Under the pieces are notes generated by a model. That model was not told the DNA's origin and did not search any database. It saw only the letters and a list, made by a program, of their open reading frames with translations. 64,000 nt of DNA from Rhodobacteraceae bacterium M382. Its GTDB lineage: Bacteria; Pseudomonadota; Alphaproteobacteria; Rhodobacterales; Rhodobacteraceae. Within the stretch, counting starts at the first letter, position 1; each line of letters starts with the position of its first letter. The stretch lies in contig CP081098.1 in NCBI GenBank assembly GCA_025141015.1, positions 3,726,501-3,790,500 of the forward strand, read 5' to 3'. The translations under genes were made by a program, and so were the position numbers. This document shows, piece after piece, positions 53,801-62,465 of this stretch.

Positions 53801-55297
53801 ATGTCATCTATCAAATTCCTGCCCACCTTCGCACTCGCCACGGGGCTGTTGTTCTCAGGCTATGTTGCTCAGGCGCAGACCTTTAATGACACGGGCGATA
53901 TTCTGGCGCGGTCGGCTGAGGTCGAAGATATCGAATATCAAATCATGGTTCAGCGCGCGACGCAGACGGCGCTTTGGGGTATGCCTGCGGCTGGGATGAT
54001 CGACTTTCTCAAAGGCATCCGCCGGGATCTTGGCGGTGACTACAACGATGTTATCTATTTGAATAAGCCCTTTGATTCCAAACACGGTTTTCTAACGGCC
54101 AATGACGTGACGGCCTATGCCTGGGCTTCGATGACTTCGGAACCGGGGCCGTTGGTAATCGAAGTTCCGGCAGCCACAGACACTGTCAGCTATTTTGGTA
54201 CCATCGTGAATGCATGGGATCAGCCCATTGCTGATGTCGGGCCAGACGGTTTTGACAAGGGCGAAGGTGGCAAATACCTGATGATCCCTCCCGGTTATGA
54301 CGGCGACATGTCGATCGAGGATATGAAATCCGCCGGGTATCTCCCTTTTGAAACCGACACCTACGAGTATGGCTTTTCGTTCCGTCCACGTCTTTACAAC
54401 GGGGCCACCGATCTGGACGCCGCCGACTATGCGCAGACCATCAAGATCTATTACCTGTCCGAGGCCGACAACCCGCCCCCCAACACCTATCACGAGGCGT
54501 CAGAAGTCCCATACGACTCGCTGCCCTATTACAATCACACCTATTTTCAGGACTTGAACGACTACGTTCAGAACAACCCGATCCGTCCACAGGACAAGAT
54601 CATGGTGAATTTCCTCAAGGATCTCGGGATCGAAAAGGGAAAACCGTTTGAACCGACCGAGCGTCAGGTGAAGGCCATGAACGAAGGGCTGGTTCTGGCC
54701 TATGCCGCCATGCAGCGCTATTTTGTCGAGCCGGGCCTTTCCACCGTTCCCTTGTGGAAGGACAAGGACGGCACCCTTAAAACCCAGTGGCTCGTCTGGG
54801 ACTTTGCCGAAGGTCAGGCCGAAGCCGGTTTCCCTTATGAAACCGACACCGAAGTTTTGGTCGATGATCGCGCGGGCGGCAGCTATTTCTGGATCACTTA
54901 CCTGCCCAAGAATTTGGGCGGCGGCACCTTTTATCTGACCGGACTGCGCGACAGCAACGGCGACATGTATGACCACAACGCCACCTACAAGCTGAACGTC
55001 CCCGCCGACACGCCTGCGCGGGATTTCTGGTCAGTGATCGTTTATTCTATGGAGACCAAAAGCTTCATCCGCAACGTCGATCCCGTTGGTCTGTCGTCAC
55101 GCGATGCCGATATGATGCAGTCCAACGACGATGGATCATATGACATCTATTTTGGCCCAAAGGCACCGGAAGGGCACGAAAGCAACTGGATCCCCACCCC
55201 TGAAAGCTACTTCCTGTTGTTCCGCCTTTATGGGCCAGAAGAAGGTTGGCTGCAAAGCGGCTGGGTTCTGCCGGATCTAGAAAAAATCACTCAGTAA
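53801..55297 (+). CDS. DUF1254/DUF1214 family exported protein
   Basis: The 498-residue protein has a signal peptide (MSSIKFLPTFALATGLLFSG, cleavage after AQA near residue 25), then a DUF1254 domain in the first half and a DUF1214 domain in the second (DFWSVIVYSMETKSFIRN, DDGSYDIYFGPKAPEG). The family is exported and functionally uncharacterised, often under stress or quorum control. GGAGA precedes ATG 53801. It is followed by a related OmpA-fused gene on the same strand, and AraC is divergent. Confidence 0.92.
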   Translation: MSSIKFLPTFALATGLLFSGYVAQAQTFNDTGDILARSAEVEDIEYQIMVQRATQTALWGMPAAGMIDFLKGIRRDLGGDYNDVIYLNKPFDSKHGFLTANDVTAYAWASMTSEPGPLVIEVPAATDTVSYFGTIVNAWDQPIADVGPDGFDKGEGGKYLMIPPGYDGDMSIEDMKSAGYLPFETDTYEYGFSFRPRLYNGATDLDAADYAQTIKIYYLSEADNPPPNTYHEASEVPYDSLPYYNHTYFQDLNDYVQNNPIRPQDKIMVNFLKDLGIEKGKPFEPTERQVKAMNEGLVLAYAAMQRYFVEPGLSTVPLWKDKDGTLKTQWLVWDFAEGQAEAGFPYETDTEVLVDDRAGGSYFWITYLPKNLGGGTFYLTGLRDSNGDMYDHNATYKLNVPADTPARDFWSVIVYSMETKSFIRNVDPVGLSSRDADMMQSNDDGSYDIYFGPKAPEGHESNWIPTPESYFLLFRLYGPEEGWLQSGWVLPDLEKITQ

Positions 55298-55323
55298 TTT
55301 GGCGTTCCAAATGACAAAGACTC

Positions 55324-55364
55324 GTGGCCCTGGACGGGGCCGCGGGATGCGGGATGCGGGCCAC
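55324..55364 (+). terminator. Hairpin between the two DUF1254 genes
   Basis: GTGGCCC (55324-55330) pairs with GGGCCAC (55358-55364) around a GC-rich loop with a GCGGGAT direct repeat. It may attenuate or process the transcript so the two genes are expressed at different levels. No T-run. Confidence 0.35.
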
Positions 55365-55407
55365 AAAGTGGGTCAAACATTTGTTCACGACAAGGGAGAG
55401 ATTCACC

Positions 55408-57408
55408 ATGAAAACACGCTTTAAGCTCAAGGCCTGTACGGCTGCCTTGGCGTTGACCGTTGGATTGGCCGCCAGCACAGGACATGCGCAAACCGTGCGC
55501 AAACCCGGAACAGACATCCGTGCCCAAGCCATTGGAGAACTGACGGACGAACGCGTCCGCGAAGTTCTGGTCGAAGAGGGCCGCGTTTCCATGAGCGGCG
55601 GCTTTTTCGAAACCGACAGCGCCGATTTGGGCGGCACTTCAAATCAGGTGCTGTTCAAATTGGCAAGTGCTATGGGGCTGCATCCGAACATGAGATTGGC
55701 CATTGTTGGTCACACCGACAGCGTCGGCGATTTCAACTATAACGTCAGCCTATCCCATCGTCGCGCTGCGGCGGTGCGAAATGCGCTGATGGGTGAGCCC
55801 TACAATGTTGCGCCCGAACGTCTCGTTGCCATGGGGGCGGGTTCCATCAGCCCGGTCGCTTCGAACAAGAGCGATGAGGGTCGCGCCCTGAACCGTCGCG
55901 TCGAATTTGTCCTGCTGGATGAAACTGTAGAGGCGCTACCACAAGAAGAGATTGTCATGCCCGCGCAGTCGACTGCGGAATATGCGGCGGCTGTCCCGGA
56001 AAATGTTCTGACGCCCGATCTTGTCCGCACCAGAACTCTGGGTGATTTGCGGTTCTTTGACGGGATGCCTTTGCCAGAGACCGTGCAAAAGACTTTTGAC
56101 AATCTGGATCTGATGCGGGCCACCACCGCGTTTCTTGATGGAATGAAGATCGCATCGCTTCGTGGCATGTTCCAGGGATACGAGGATGTAGGCGCTGCGC
56201 CGAATGACATTGTCATCACCGAGACCCTGATGAACGCAAGGTCGATCTGGCTGACGCCGAATACGACAACGATCTATATCGGATCCAACGTCGATATCGC
56301 GGACGGCCCGGTCGTCATCGAAGTGCCTGCCGGATTGCTGGGGCTGCTGGATGACGCGGCATTTGAATATGTTGCAGATATCGGTGCGCTGGGTGCGGAC
56401 AAGGGCAAAGGCGGCAAGTATCTGCTGCTTCATCACGATGATGAAACGCCCGTGCCCGAAGGGTATTTCGAGCTGCGCACAAAAACCAATGAACACTGGC
56501 TGTTGTTGCGTCGTTCGCCGGATGCCGACGGTAGCACCGCCGGTCCCGTGGCCGAAATCAAGGCGGGTCTGAACGTCTATTCGCTGTCCGAGGCCGCCAA
56601 TCCCCCGGCCGAGAACTTCATCAATGTCTCAGATGTTCAATACAACACGGTTCACGCCAACAACGAAGATTTCTTTCACGAAATCAAAGTTGCCTTGGAC
56701 AACAATCCGATTGGCGCATTCAACCCTGAGATTGTCGGGACTTTCGCCTCTATCGGTCTGAAAAAAGGGGTACCTTTTGAGCCCGATGCCCGGATGCGGG
56801 ACATCATGGTCGAGGCTGCGTCAATCGCCAATGCTACTGCGCGTTCGATTACATATGCGGCGCGTGATCCTGGTGTCTATTTCTATGAAGATCGCAAGTG
56901 GAACTCGCCTTTCCAGCGGCAAAGCTATTTGTTCGAGGAAGATGGCGCTCGTATTCTGGATGACCGGACCTACTTCTTTTACATGGCGACGGGCATTACG
57001 CCTGCGATGACCTCGCCGCCGGTCGGATCCGGTTCGGTCTATGCGATGACTGCGCGGGATGTGAATGGCGACTACCTGGATGGGTCCAAGACATACAGCG
57101 TAACGCTTCCTGGCCCAGTTCCTGCCAACAACTTCTGGTCCTTCATGCTTTACAGCGGCCAAACCCGATCAATCCTTGAAACCGATCAGAATTCCGGCGG
57201 AATCGATTCCAACCGCGAAGGGATAAAAGCGAATGACGACGGCAGCTATACCGTCTACTTCGGCCCCGAAGCTCCGGAAGGTCGGGAAAACAACTGGGCC
57301 CAAACCGCACCGGGTCGAAGCTTTAATGCGATGATGCGTCTCTATGGACCTCTCGAACCCTGGTTTGACAAAAGCTGGAAGCCCGGAGATTTTATTCCGG
57401 TCGAGTAG
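55408..57408 (+). CDS. OmpA-like peptidoglycan-binding domain fused to DUF1254/DUF1214
   Basis: The 666-residue protein has a signal peptide (cleavage after GHAQ near residue 28), an OmpA C-terminal-like domain at about 50-175 (IVGHTDSVGDFNYNVSLSHRRAAAV, in parts; then GMG-like MGAGSISPVASN and LNRRVEFVLL), and then DUF1254/DUF1214 domains as in the preceding gene (NNFWSFMLYSGQTRSILE, DDGSYTVYFGPEAPEG). The OmpA module would tether the enzyme-like part to peptidoglycan. ATG 55408 follows GGGAGAG. The fusion is unusual for this family. Confidence 0.88.
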   Translation: MKTRFKLKACTAALALTVGLAASTGHAQTVRKPGTDIRAQAIGELTDERVREVLVEEGRVSMSGGFFETDSADLGGTSNQVLFKLASAMGLHPNMRLAIVGHTDSVGDFNYNVSLSHRRAAAVRNALMGEPYNVAPERLVAMGAGSISPVASNKSDEGRALNRRVEFVLLDETVEALPQEEIVMPAQSTAEYAAAVPENVLTPDLVRTRTLGDLRFFDGMPLPETVQKTFDNLDLMRATTAFLDGMKIASLRGMFQGYEDVGAAPNDIVITETLMNARSIWLTPNTTTIYIGSNVDIADGPVVIEVPAGLLGLLDDAAFEYVADIGALGADKGKGGKYLLLHHDDETPVPEGYFELRTKTNEHWLLLRRSPDADGSTAGPVAEIKAGLNVYSLSEAANPPAENFINVSDVQYNTVHANNEDFFHEIKVALDNNPIGAFNPEIVGTFASIGLKKGVPFEPDARMRDIMVEAASIANATARSITYAARDPGVYFYEDRKWNSPFQRQSYLFEEDGARILDDRTYFFYMATGITPAMTSPPVGSGSVYAMTARDVNGDYLDGSKTYSVTLPGPVPANNFWSFMLYSGQTRSILETDQNSGGIDSNREGIKANDDGSYTVYFGPEAPEGRENNWAQTAPGRSFNAMMRLYGPLEPWFDKSWKPGDFIPVE

Positions 57409-57419
57409 AACTCTCAAAG

Positions 57420-57456
57420 GCGGGCAACCAGAACAGTGAACAGACTGGTTGCCCGC
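57420..57456 (+). terminator. 12-bp stem hairpin after OmpA-DUF1254 gene
   Basis: GCGGGCAACCAG (57420-57431) and its exact complement (57445-57456) flank a 13-nt loop, 11 nt after the stop codon. A strong candidate terminator for the plus-strand operon despite no long T-run. Confidence 0.65.
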
Positions 57457-57494
57457 GTTCCCAAGACTGGGGACAGCATAATCTTTGGTTGTTC

Positions 57495-57524
57495 AAACCC
57501 ATGTCGGATAAACGCCATGGGTTT
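57495..57524 (-). terminator. Second hairpin, facing the HD-domain gene
   Basis: AAACCCATG (57495-57503) pairs with CATGGGTTT (57516-57524), 18 nt from the stop of the convergent HD gene, with AT-rich flanks. It could terminate transcription in both directions. Confidence 0.55.
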
Positions 57525-57541
57525 TGTTGGTCGGCCCAATT

Positions 57542-58075
57542 TCAAGAGCGCGTTAATTCAAAAAACCGAGACAGGAATTCGTCCTTGGACCGACTCGCAG
57601 ACCAGGCCTGAATACGCTCAGGCCGCTTTGTGCTCGGGGCACCTTCGGGCCAAGGCGCAGGTTCGGGCACCATCAGCGACGCCTTTTCGTCAACAAGCAA
57701 TTGCACATCAGCACGTTTCAATTCAGGGCATTTCAGGTCGTTGGCATCCATGCCAAAGGCTTCGGCAATGACCCGCTCCATCCTGTCCTCAAAAAGTTTG
57801 AATTCAGCCAAGTGCTTTTTGAGCGGAGACGGGACATCACCCAGGTAGGCTTCCGCCGCATCGTGCAACAATCCCGCAAGAGCGAGCTCCGGCTGTATTT
57901 CATAAGAAACGTGAACCGAATGTTCAGCAACCGAGTAGAACTTGGTACCGTGGCCATTGAACCGACATAACATCGAAAGAGCATGTGCAATGTCTTCGAT
58001 ATCAATCATCCAAACTTCAGGTTGAACGACACTGACCTGCTTGCCGCTCACGGACTGTATCCATCCCATTTTCAT
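57542..58075 (-). CDS. HD-domain phosphohydrolase, YfbR-like 5'-nucleotidase
   Basis: A 177-residue HD protein. Metal-binding residues are visible as His52/His55 (AEHSVHV), His71-Asp72 (LLHDAAEAYLGD) and a later Asp. It resembles YfbR and related small HD phosphohydrolases that act on deoxynucleoside monophosphates. The ATG at 58075 follows GAGAA; an alternative ATG is 6 nt downstream. A housekeeping role is likely; no clear operon partner. Confidence 0.85.
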   Translation of the reverse strand: MKMGWIQSVSGKQVSVVQPEVWMIDIEDIAHALSMLCRFNGHGTKFYSVAEHSVHVSYEIQPELALAGLLHDAAEAYLGDVPSPLKKHLAEFKLFEDRMERVIAEAFGMDANDLKCPELKRADVQLLVDEKASLMVPEPAPWPEGAPSTKRPERIQAWSASRSKDEFLSRFFELTRS

Positions 58076-58411
58076 TTTCTCTTTTCTGATTTGGACTGGT
58101 TATCAAACAGGGCCAATTCAAACGCAATGTCGCTCTTGTATCGAAGGTACCCACCGCCTCCTATGCATTACTTATACCTATTCCCCAGCACCTTGGCTGC
58201 CCCCTCAGAAAAAGGAAGGGGGGCGGCGGAAAGAATGGGTCACCAGAGCGCGGCCAAGACCCTGAGGGCGGCCACATTCCCGTCCATCACCAATGATCTG
58301 ATCTGGCAGGCGCCAGCACTCCGCCAATCCACTCAGAAGGCCCGAAAATAACTGGGTCACTTTCCGGTCAACTGGATCGCTTAGCTGTTTAGATCATTCA
58401 GGAAAGGCCGA
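58076..58411. other. Intergenic region between HD gene and tRNA-Gln
   Basis: About 335 bases. The plus-strand frames here have no domain and no ribosome-binding site. The stretch CTGGGTCACTTTCCGG near 58351-58366 is reminiscent of IS21-type ends seen in alphaproteobacteria, but no paired copy or transposase frame is evident. Nothing else is recognised. Confidence 0.4.
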
Positions 58412-58486
58412 TGGCTGGGGTGGTAGGATTCGAACCTACGATCTTCAGTACCAAAAACTGTTGCCTTACCACTTGGCCACACCCCA
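58412..58486 (-). tRNA. tRNA-Gln (anticodon TTG)
   Basis: On the minus strand the acceptor TGGGGTG pairs with CACCCCA, followed by G and an encoded CCA (58412-58414 as TGG). The anticodon loop TTTTGGT carries TTG, and GGTTCGAATCC forms the T arm. It reads CAA glutamine codons. Confidence 0.96.
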
Positions 58487-58582
58487 TCGGTGAGCGCGTA
58501 TTTAGGCCGCCTTTTGGGGCGACGCAAGGGGGATTTTCAAAAAGAACACAACTTTTTTCCTCCCCCTTATACCACTTGGGAG

Positions 58583-59581
58583 TCAGCCGGTTCCACCGAC
58601 CTTGAGCAGTACGCCACCGGCCCGATTTCCTGCCTCGAGCGTTTCATGGGCCTGCACAAAATCATCCCTGTCATAGATCACTGAAATTTCCGATCGCAAC
58701 GCCCCGGACAGCAGCGCCTCGTTCAAAACCGCGATCGCGGCGGCGCGCTGTGCCTGTGGCAGCAGGTAGATCAGAATAACATCCAGCGTCACTGCCTTAA
58801 ACAGCAATGGATAGAACGGCAGCGTCGGCGTCATATTCAGAGCCGAGCCATAGGCGGCAATTGTTCCATTTTCCACAATGACTTGGGTATCAACATCAAT
58901 ATTGGCACCCAGCTCGACTTCGACGATCAGATCGACAGGGCGACCGTCGTTGGCGGCCAAAATCTGGTCCCCCAGATCAGCTGCTGCGTAATCCAGAACC
59001 ACATCCGCTCCAGAGGTCCTGGCCCGGTCCCGGCTTTTGGAGCTGCAGGTGGCGATCACCTTTGCGCCGCCCCATTTGGCCAATTGCGCCGCCAGATGGC
59101 CGACGGATCCGGCCGCGCCCTGCACCAGGACGGTTTTGCCGCCAACCGGTCCTGCACAGAATACGGCGTGCGCGGCGGTCAGCCCTGGAATGCCCAGGGT
59201 CGCACCGGTTTCCAGGCTCACATCCGCGGGCAATGCAACGGCCTGTTCGGACGGCAGGGTGATCTGTTCTGCTGCCGTGCCCATCGGGCGTTTCCACTGG
59301 CCGTTCCAGATCCAGACCCGTTCACCGATCCTGCCTGGCGACACCCCGTCACCCACCGCAGAAATCACACCGGATCCGTCGCTGTGGGGGATGATATAAG
59401 GCCAAGGCAGGTCGCTGACGCCGACACGGGTTCCGGCACGGGCCTTGAAATCGGACGGGTTGGCCCCGGAATAGACCAGATCGACGGTGACCTCACCCGA
59501 GGCTGGTGCCGGACAGTCGATCTCTTCGATCTGCAACACATCGGCCGCAGATCCGAGCCTGCGATACGTGATGGCTTTCAT
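58583..59581 (-). CDS. Quinone oxidoreductase-like zinc-independent alcohol dehydrogenase family protein
   Basis: A 332-residue medium-chain dehydrogenase/reductase. It contains a GroES-like domain (GANPSDFKARAG) and the NADPH-binding VLVQGAAGSVGHLAAQLAK motif. It lacks the zinc-ligand Cys/His set, as in zeta-crystallin/QorA. It reduces quinones or enones with NADPH. AAGGA precedes ATG 59581. It is divergent from the haloalkane dehalogenase. Confidence 0.9.
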   Translation of the reverse strand: MKAITYRRLGSAADVLQIEEIDCPAPASGEVTVDLVYSGANPSDFKARAGTRVGVSDLPWPYIIPHSDGSGVISAVGDGVSPGRIGERVWIWNGQWKRPMGTAAEQITLPSEQAVALPADVSLETGATLGIPGLTAAHAVFCAGPVGGKTVLVQGAAGSVGHLAAQLAKWGGAKVIATCSSKSRDRARTSGADVVLDYAAADLGDQILAANDGRPVDLIVEVELGANIDVDTQVIVENGTIAAYGSALNMTPTLPFYPLLFKAVTLDVILIYLLPQAQRAAAIAVLNEALLSGALRSEISVIYDRDDFVQAHETLEAGNRAGGVLLKVGGTG

Positions 59582-59669
59582 GGGGGCTGATCCTTTCGTG
59601 TCGTGGCGTTCCAATGGCGCGCTGCCGCAGAATTGTTACGCTTGGATAGAAACGGGAGGAGAGAGACAA

Positions 59670-60575
59670 ATGCAAGTGCTGCGCACGCCCGACGATCGGT
59701 TCCAGGGGCTCAAGGATTATGATTTCGCCCCCAATTACCTTACGTTATCCGGCCCCGATGCGATCCGCATGCATTATCTGGACGAAGGTCCCGCCAGCGA
59801 AGGCCCGGTGTTGTGCCTGCATGGCGAACCGACATGGTCCTATCTGTATCGCCACATGATCCCGGTTTTCACAGCAGCAGGACATCGTGTGATCGCCCCG
59901 GATCTGGTGGGGTTCGGGAAGTCCGACAAACCTGTCGCACGGGCGGACTATAGCTATCAGACCCATGTGGATTGGCTGACTGACGCAGTTATCCAGCTGG
60001 ACTTGCGCGAAATCACCCTGGTCTGTCAGGACTGGGGCGGGTTGATCGGGCTGCGGTTGTGGGCCGACATGCCGGATCGGTTTGCCCGTGTGGTGGTGGC
60101 CAATACGGCCCTTCCGACCGGAGACCACCCGATGAACGACGCCTTCAAAAGCTGGCGCGCCTATAGCCAGGCGGCCGAACCGTTCAATTCGGGGCGCATT
60201 GTCCATGGCGGAACGATCAACAAACTGACCGACGAGGAGATCGCCGCCTATAACGCGCCCTTCCCGGATGAAAGCCATTTGGCGGGCGCGCGACAGTTTC
60301 CGATGCTGGTGCCCGACAGTCCCGAGGATCCGGCAGCAGAACCGAACCGGCAGGCGTGGACAGTATTACACACGCTGGATACGCCGGTGCTGACCCTGTT
60401 CGGAGCAGAAGACAAGGTGATGGCCGGGGTGGATCGGGTGTTCCAAAAACTGCCGGGTGCCCACGGGCAACCCCATGCACTCCTGCCGGGAGCCGGGCAT
60501 TTCCTACAGGAAGATGTGGGGCCGGAATTGGCCCGGCGCACCTGCGATTTCATCGCGAGCACGCCGGTGGGCTGA
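59670..60575 (+). CDS. Haloalkane dehalogenase-like alpha/beta hydrolase
   Basis: A 301-residue alpha/beta hydrolase. HGEPTW (51-56) gives the oxyanion Glu position and halide-binding Trp56, VCQDWGG gives the nucleophile Asp121 with Trp122, and GAGHFLQED supplies the catalytic His. An Asp nucleophile followed by Trp is the hallmark of haloalkane dehalogenases (subfamily I, DhlA/DmbB-like). The family converts haloalkanes to alcohols. GGGAGGAG precedes ATG 59670. It is next to a minus-strand operon that includes a vanadium-haloperoxidase-fold protein. Confidence 0.9.
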   Translation: MQVLRTPDDRFQGLKDYDFAPNYLTLSGPDAIRMHYLDEGPASEGPVLCLHGEPTWSYLYRHMIPVFTAAGHRVIAPDLVGFGKSDKPVARADYSYQTHVDWLTDAVIQLDLREITLVCQDWGGLIGLRLWADMPDRFARVVVANTALPTGDHPMNDAFKSWRAYSQAAEPFNSGRIVHGGTINKLTDEEIAAYNAPFPDESHLAGARQFPMLVPDSPEDPAAEPNRQAWTVLHTLDTPVLTLFGAEDKVMAGVDRVFQKLPGAHGQPHALLPGAGHFLQEDVGPELARRTCDFIASTPVG

Positions 60576-60587
60576 GCTGCGCCGCAG

Positions 60588-62465
60588 CTAGCGCATGGGA
60601 TTGATCCCCGGCAGCGGAAAACTGTTGAGATGCCCCAGCCCCTGACGTTCAAACAAAGCCTGCACCAGGTCCGGGTCCAGCGAAAAATGCCCCTCGGCTG
60701 CCTCGGTCATGACGCTGGGCAAGCCGCCGCTGCGCAGCTGTCTGCTCAGCCAGCGCGCCACAACCGGCACTGCCGCACTGGTACCGGATCGCCAGCGTTT
60801 GCCACCTGACCGGTTGCTGGCCGACGTCAGCCCCGGTTTGACAATGGACACATCCGACACCGCGCTGACCAGGGGGGCAATGTGGCCGATCCCGCCAGAG
60901 TAATCCGCCGCCGAACTGTATTTCGACAACCGGCGGTCGCGCGCCCGTGCCCCCGCCACCGTCAACGCCCGACGCGACCCGGCAAAGCCGCTGATCGTGC
61001 CGCTGCGTTTGATCGGTGAGACGTCGCCATCGGGCACTGTGGTCTCGCCCTGCCCCTTGGGGCGATGGCGGCGCAGGGCCTCATAGGCTGCGTCCTCCAG
61101 ATAGGATTGCGGCTCGAATGGTTGAAACCCAAAATCCTGGTCATCGCGGTGAATCCAGGCCCGAACCGTCTGTGGCGTGCTCCCCGAAATCCGCAGCCCC
61201 CAGGCCCCTGCAGGGGCTGGCGCGCGGTGTTTCGCCACCCCGGTCGTCGCGTCGCGGACCACGGTGGTATCGGTAGGTGCGAGGATCAGCAGGATCCGCC
61301 GCTGCCCGGTGCCAAAGCTGTCTTCGAACGCCAGCCGCCCGATCACATCACCGTCCCGTTGCAGGTCCCAGATGCCCGCATCGGCCGAAAACGCACTGCC
61401 ATCAGGCAGTGTGATCGCCACCGTCGGGTCGGCCCCGTCCGGCACCCAGATCTCCAACACATTCGAGCTGCGATCCCCCGGCGGCAACCGCCACGACAGG
61501 TCGGTACCAACATCCAGTTGCCCACGGGCATGACGCTGGTCGTCATAGCTGTTGCCTGCCGGAATGATCGGAAACACCGGAGCGCCGCCTTCGGCCAAAT
61601 GTGCCTCCACCGCAGCGTCCAGCTGGCTTTCGACATAATGGGTGCCGTCATGCGGGCCACCGGTTATGGAATAGGCAAATGTCACCACAACAGGGACACC
61701 GGGAAACTGGGTCCGGGCGTGGGCCAGCATCCGGCGCAATCCCTGAATGGCAAAAAAGCCCACCGTGGCCCCCACGGCGTCCCAATACACCATCGAGGGC
61801 AATTGCACCGCCATGATACCGACCGCCGCCCCGTCCGGGTCGCCAGCAGCATAACCTGCCGCCAGATCGGCGATCTGGGTGCCATGGGCGGTGTTGCCCC
61901 AGGCCAGCGGCAGCCCCGGTGCCTGCGACGGTGCCTGACCAAAGCTGCGCAACAGCGCGTCAAAATCATCGCCATGCGTGGTCAGCTGTGCGTCAATCTC
62001 AGACTTTTGCCACATCCGGCCGAATGGGACCCGCCCGTCCTGCCACTCTGCGTCCATGATCCACGCGGCGTGAATGCGACTGCTGGCCGGACCCGAGCGG
62101 AATCGTTCATGACCCAGCGAGATGGCATTGTCGATCACCAGGACCAGCACCTCGGGTTGTGCACCCGCCATCGGCAAATCGGGAGCTTGCGCCGCAACAG
62201 GCACCGGAAACTGGGCCTGCCCCAATGGAAGGGGGGCCGCCAACCGATAGGTCTGATCCGGGTCCAGCCCATGTTCGGCTGCTCCCAGAGTTGGGCCGCC
62301 TTCACGCACGGCGAACCACCATTCCGGCGCAGCCGCGTGTTTCTGCTTGTGCATCAAGAAATCGAGCCCGTCGCCGCACAGCCATTCAGCCAGCCGGTGG
62401 CGTATCTGTGGATGTCCTGCGGCCGAGCGTGGCACCGGCCGGGCCTGCCATGTCAGCGTTGTCAC
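60588..62465 (-). CDS. Subtilisin-like (S8) serine peptidase
   Basis: The 625-residue subtilase has catalytic Asp112 (LVIDNAISLGH), His194 (NTAHGTQIAD) and Ser563 (RSGTSAAVP). A long insert of about 370 residues separates His and Ser. It contains an Asn-type oxyanion candidate (PAGNSYDD) and a probable beta-sandwich segment. No signal peptide or typical inhibitor propeptide is seen, so intracellular action is inferred. The start is the GTG at 62465, overlapping the PAP2 stop (GTGA) with GGAG upstream; translation is coupled. It is the last gene of the operon with PAP2 and TPR-like genes. The substrate is unknown. Confidence 0.86.
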   Translation of the reverse strand: MTTLTWQARPVPRSAAGHPQIRHRLAEWLCGDGLDFLMHKQKHAAAPEWWFAVREGGPTLGAAEHGLDPDQTYRLAAPLPLGQAQFPVPVAAQAPDLPMAGAQPEVLVLVIDNAISLGHERFRSGPASSRIHAAWIMDAEWQDGRVPFGRMWQKSEIDAQLTTHGDDFDALLRSFGQAPSQAPGLPLAWGNTAHGTQIADLAAGYAAGDPDGAAVGIMAVQLPSMVYWDAVGATVGFFAIQGLRRMLAHARTQFPGVPVVVTFAYSITGGPHDGTHYVESQLDAAVEAHLAEGGAPVFPIIPAGNSYDDQRHARGQLDVGTDLSWRLPPGDRSSNVLEIWVPDGADPTVAITLPDGSAFSADAGIWDLQRDGDVIGRLAFEDSFGTGQRRILLILAPTDTTVVRDATTGVAKHRAPAPAGAWGLRISGSTPQTVRAWIHRDDQDFGFQPFEPQSYLEDAAYEALRRHRPKGQGETTVPDGDVSPIKRSGTISGFAGSRRALTVAGARARDRRLSKYSSAADYSGGIGHIAPLVSAVSDVSIVKPGLTSASNRSGGKRWRSGTSAAVPVVARWLSRQLRSGGLPSVMTEAAEGHFSLDPDLVQALFERQGLGHLNSFPLPGINPMR

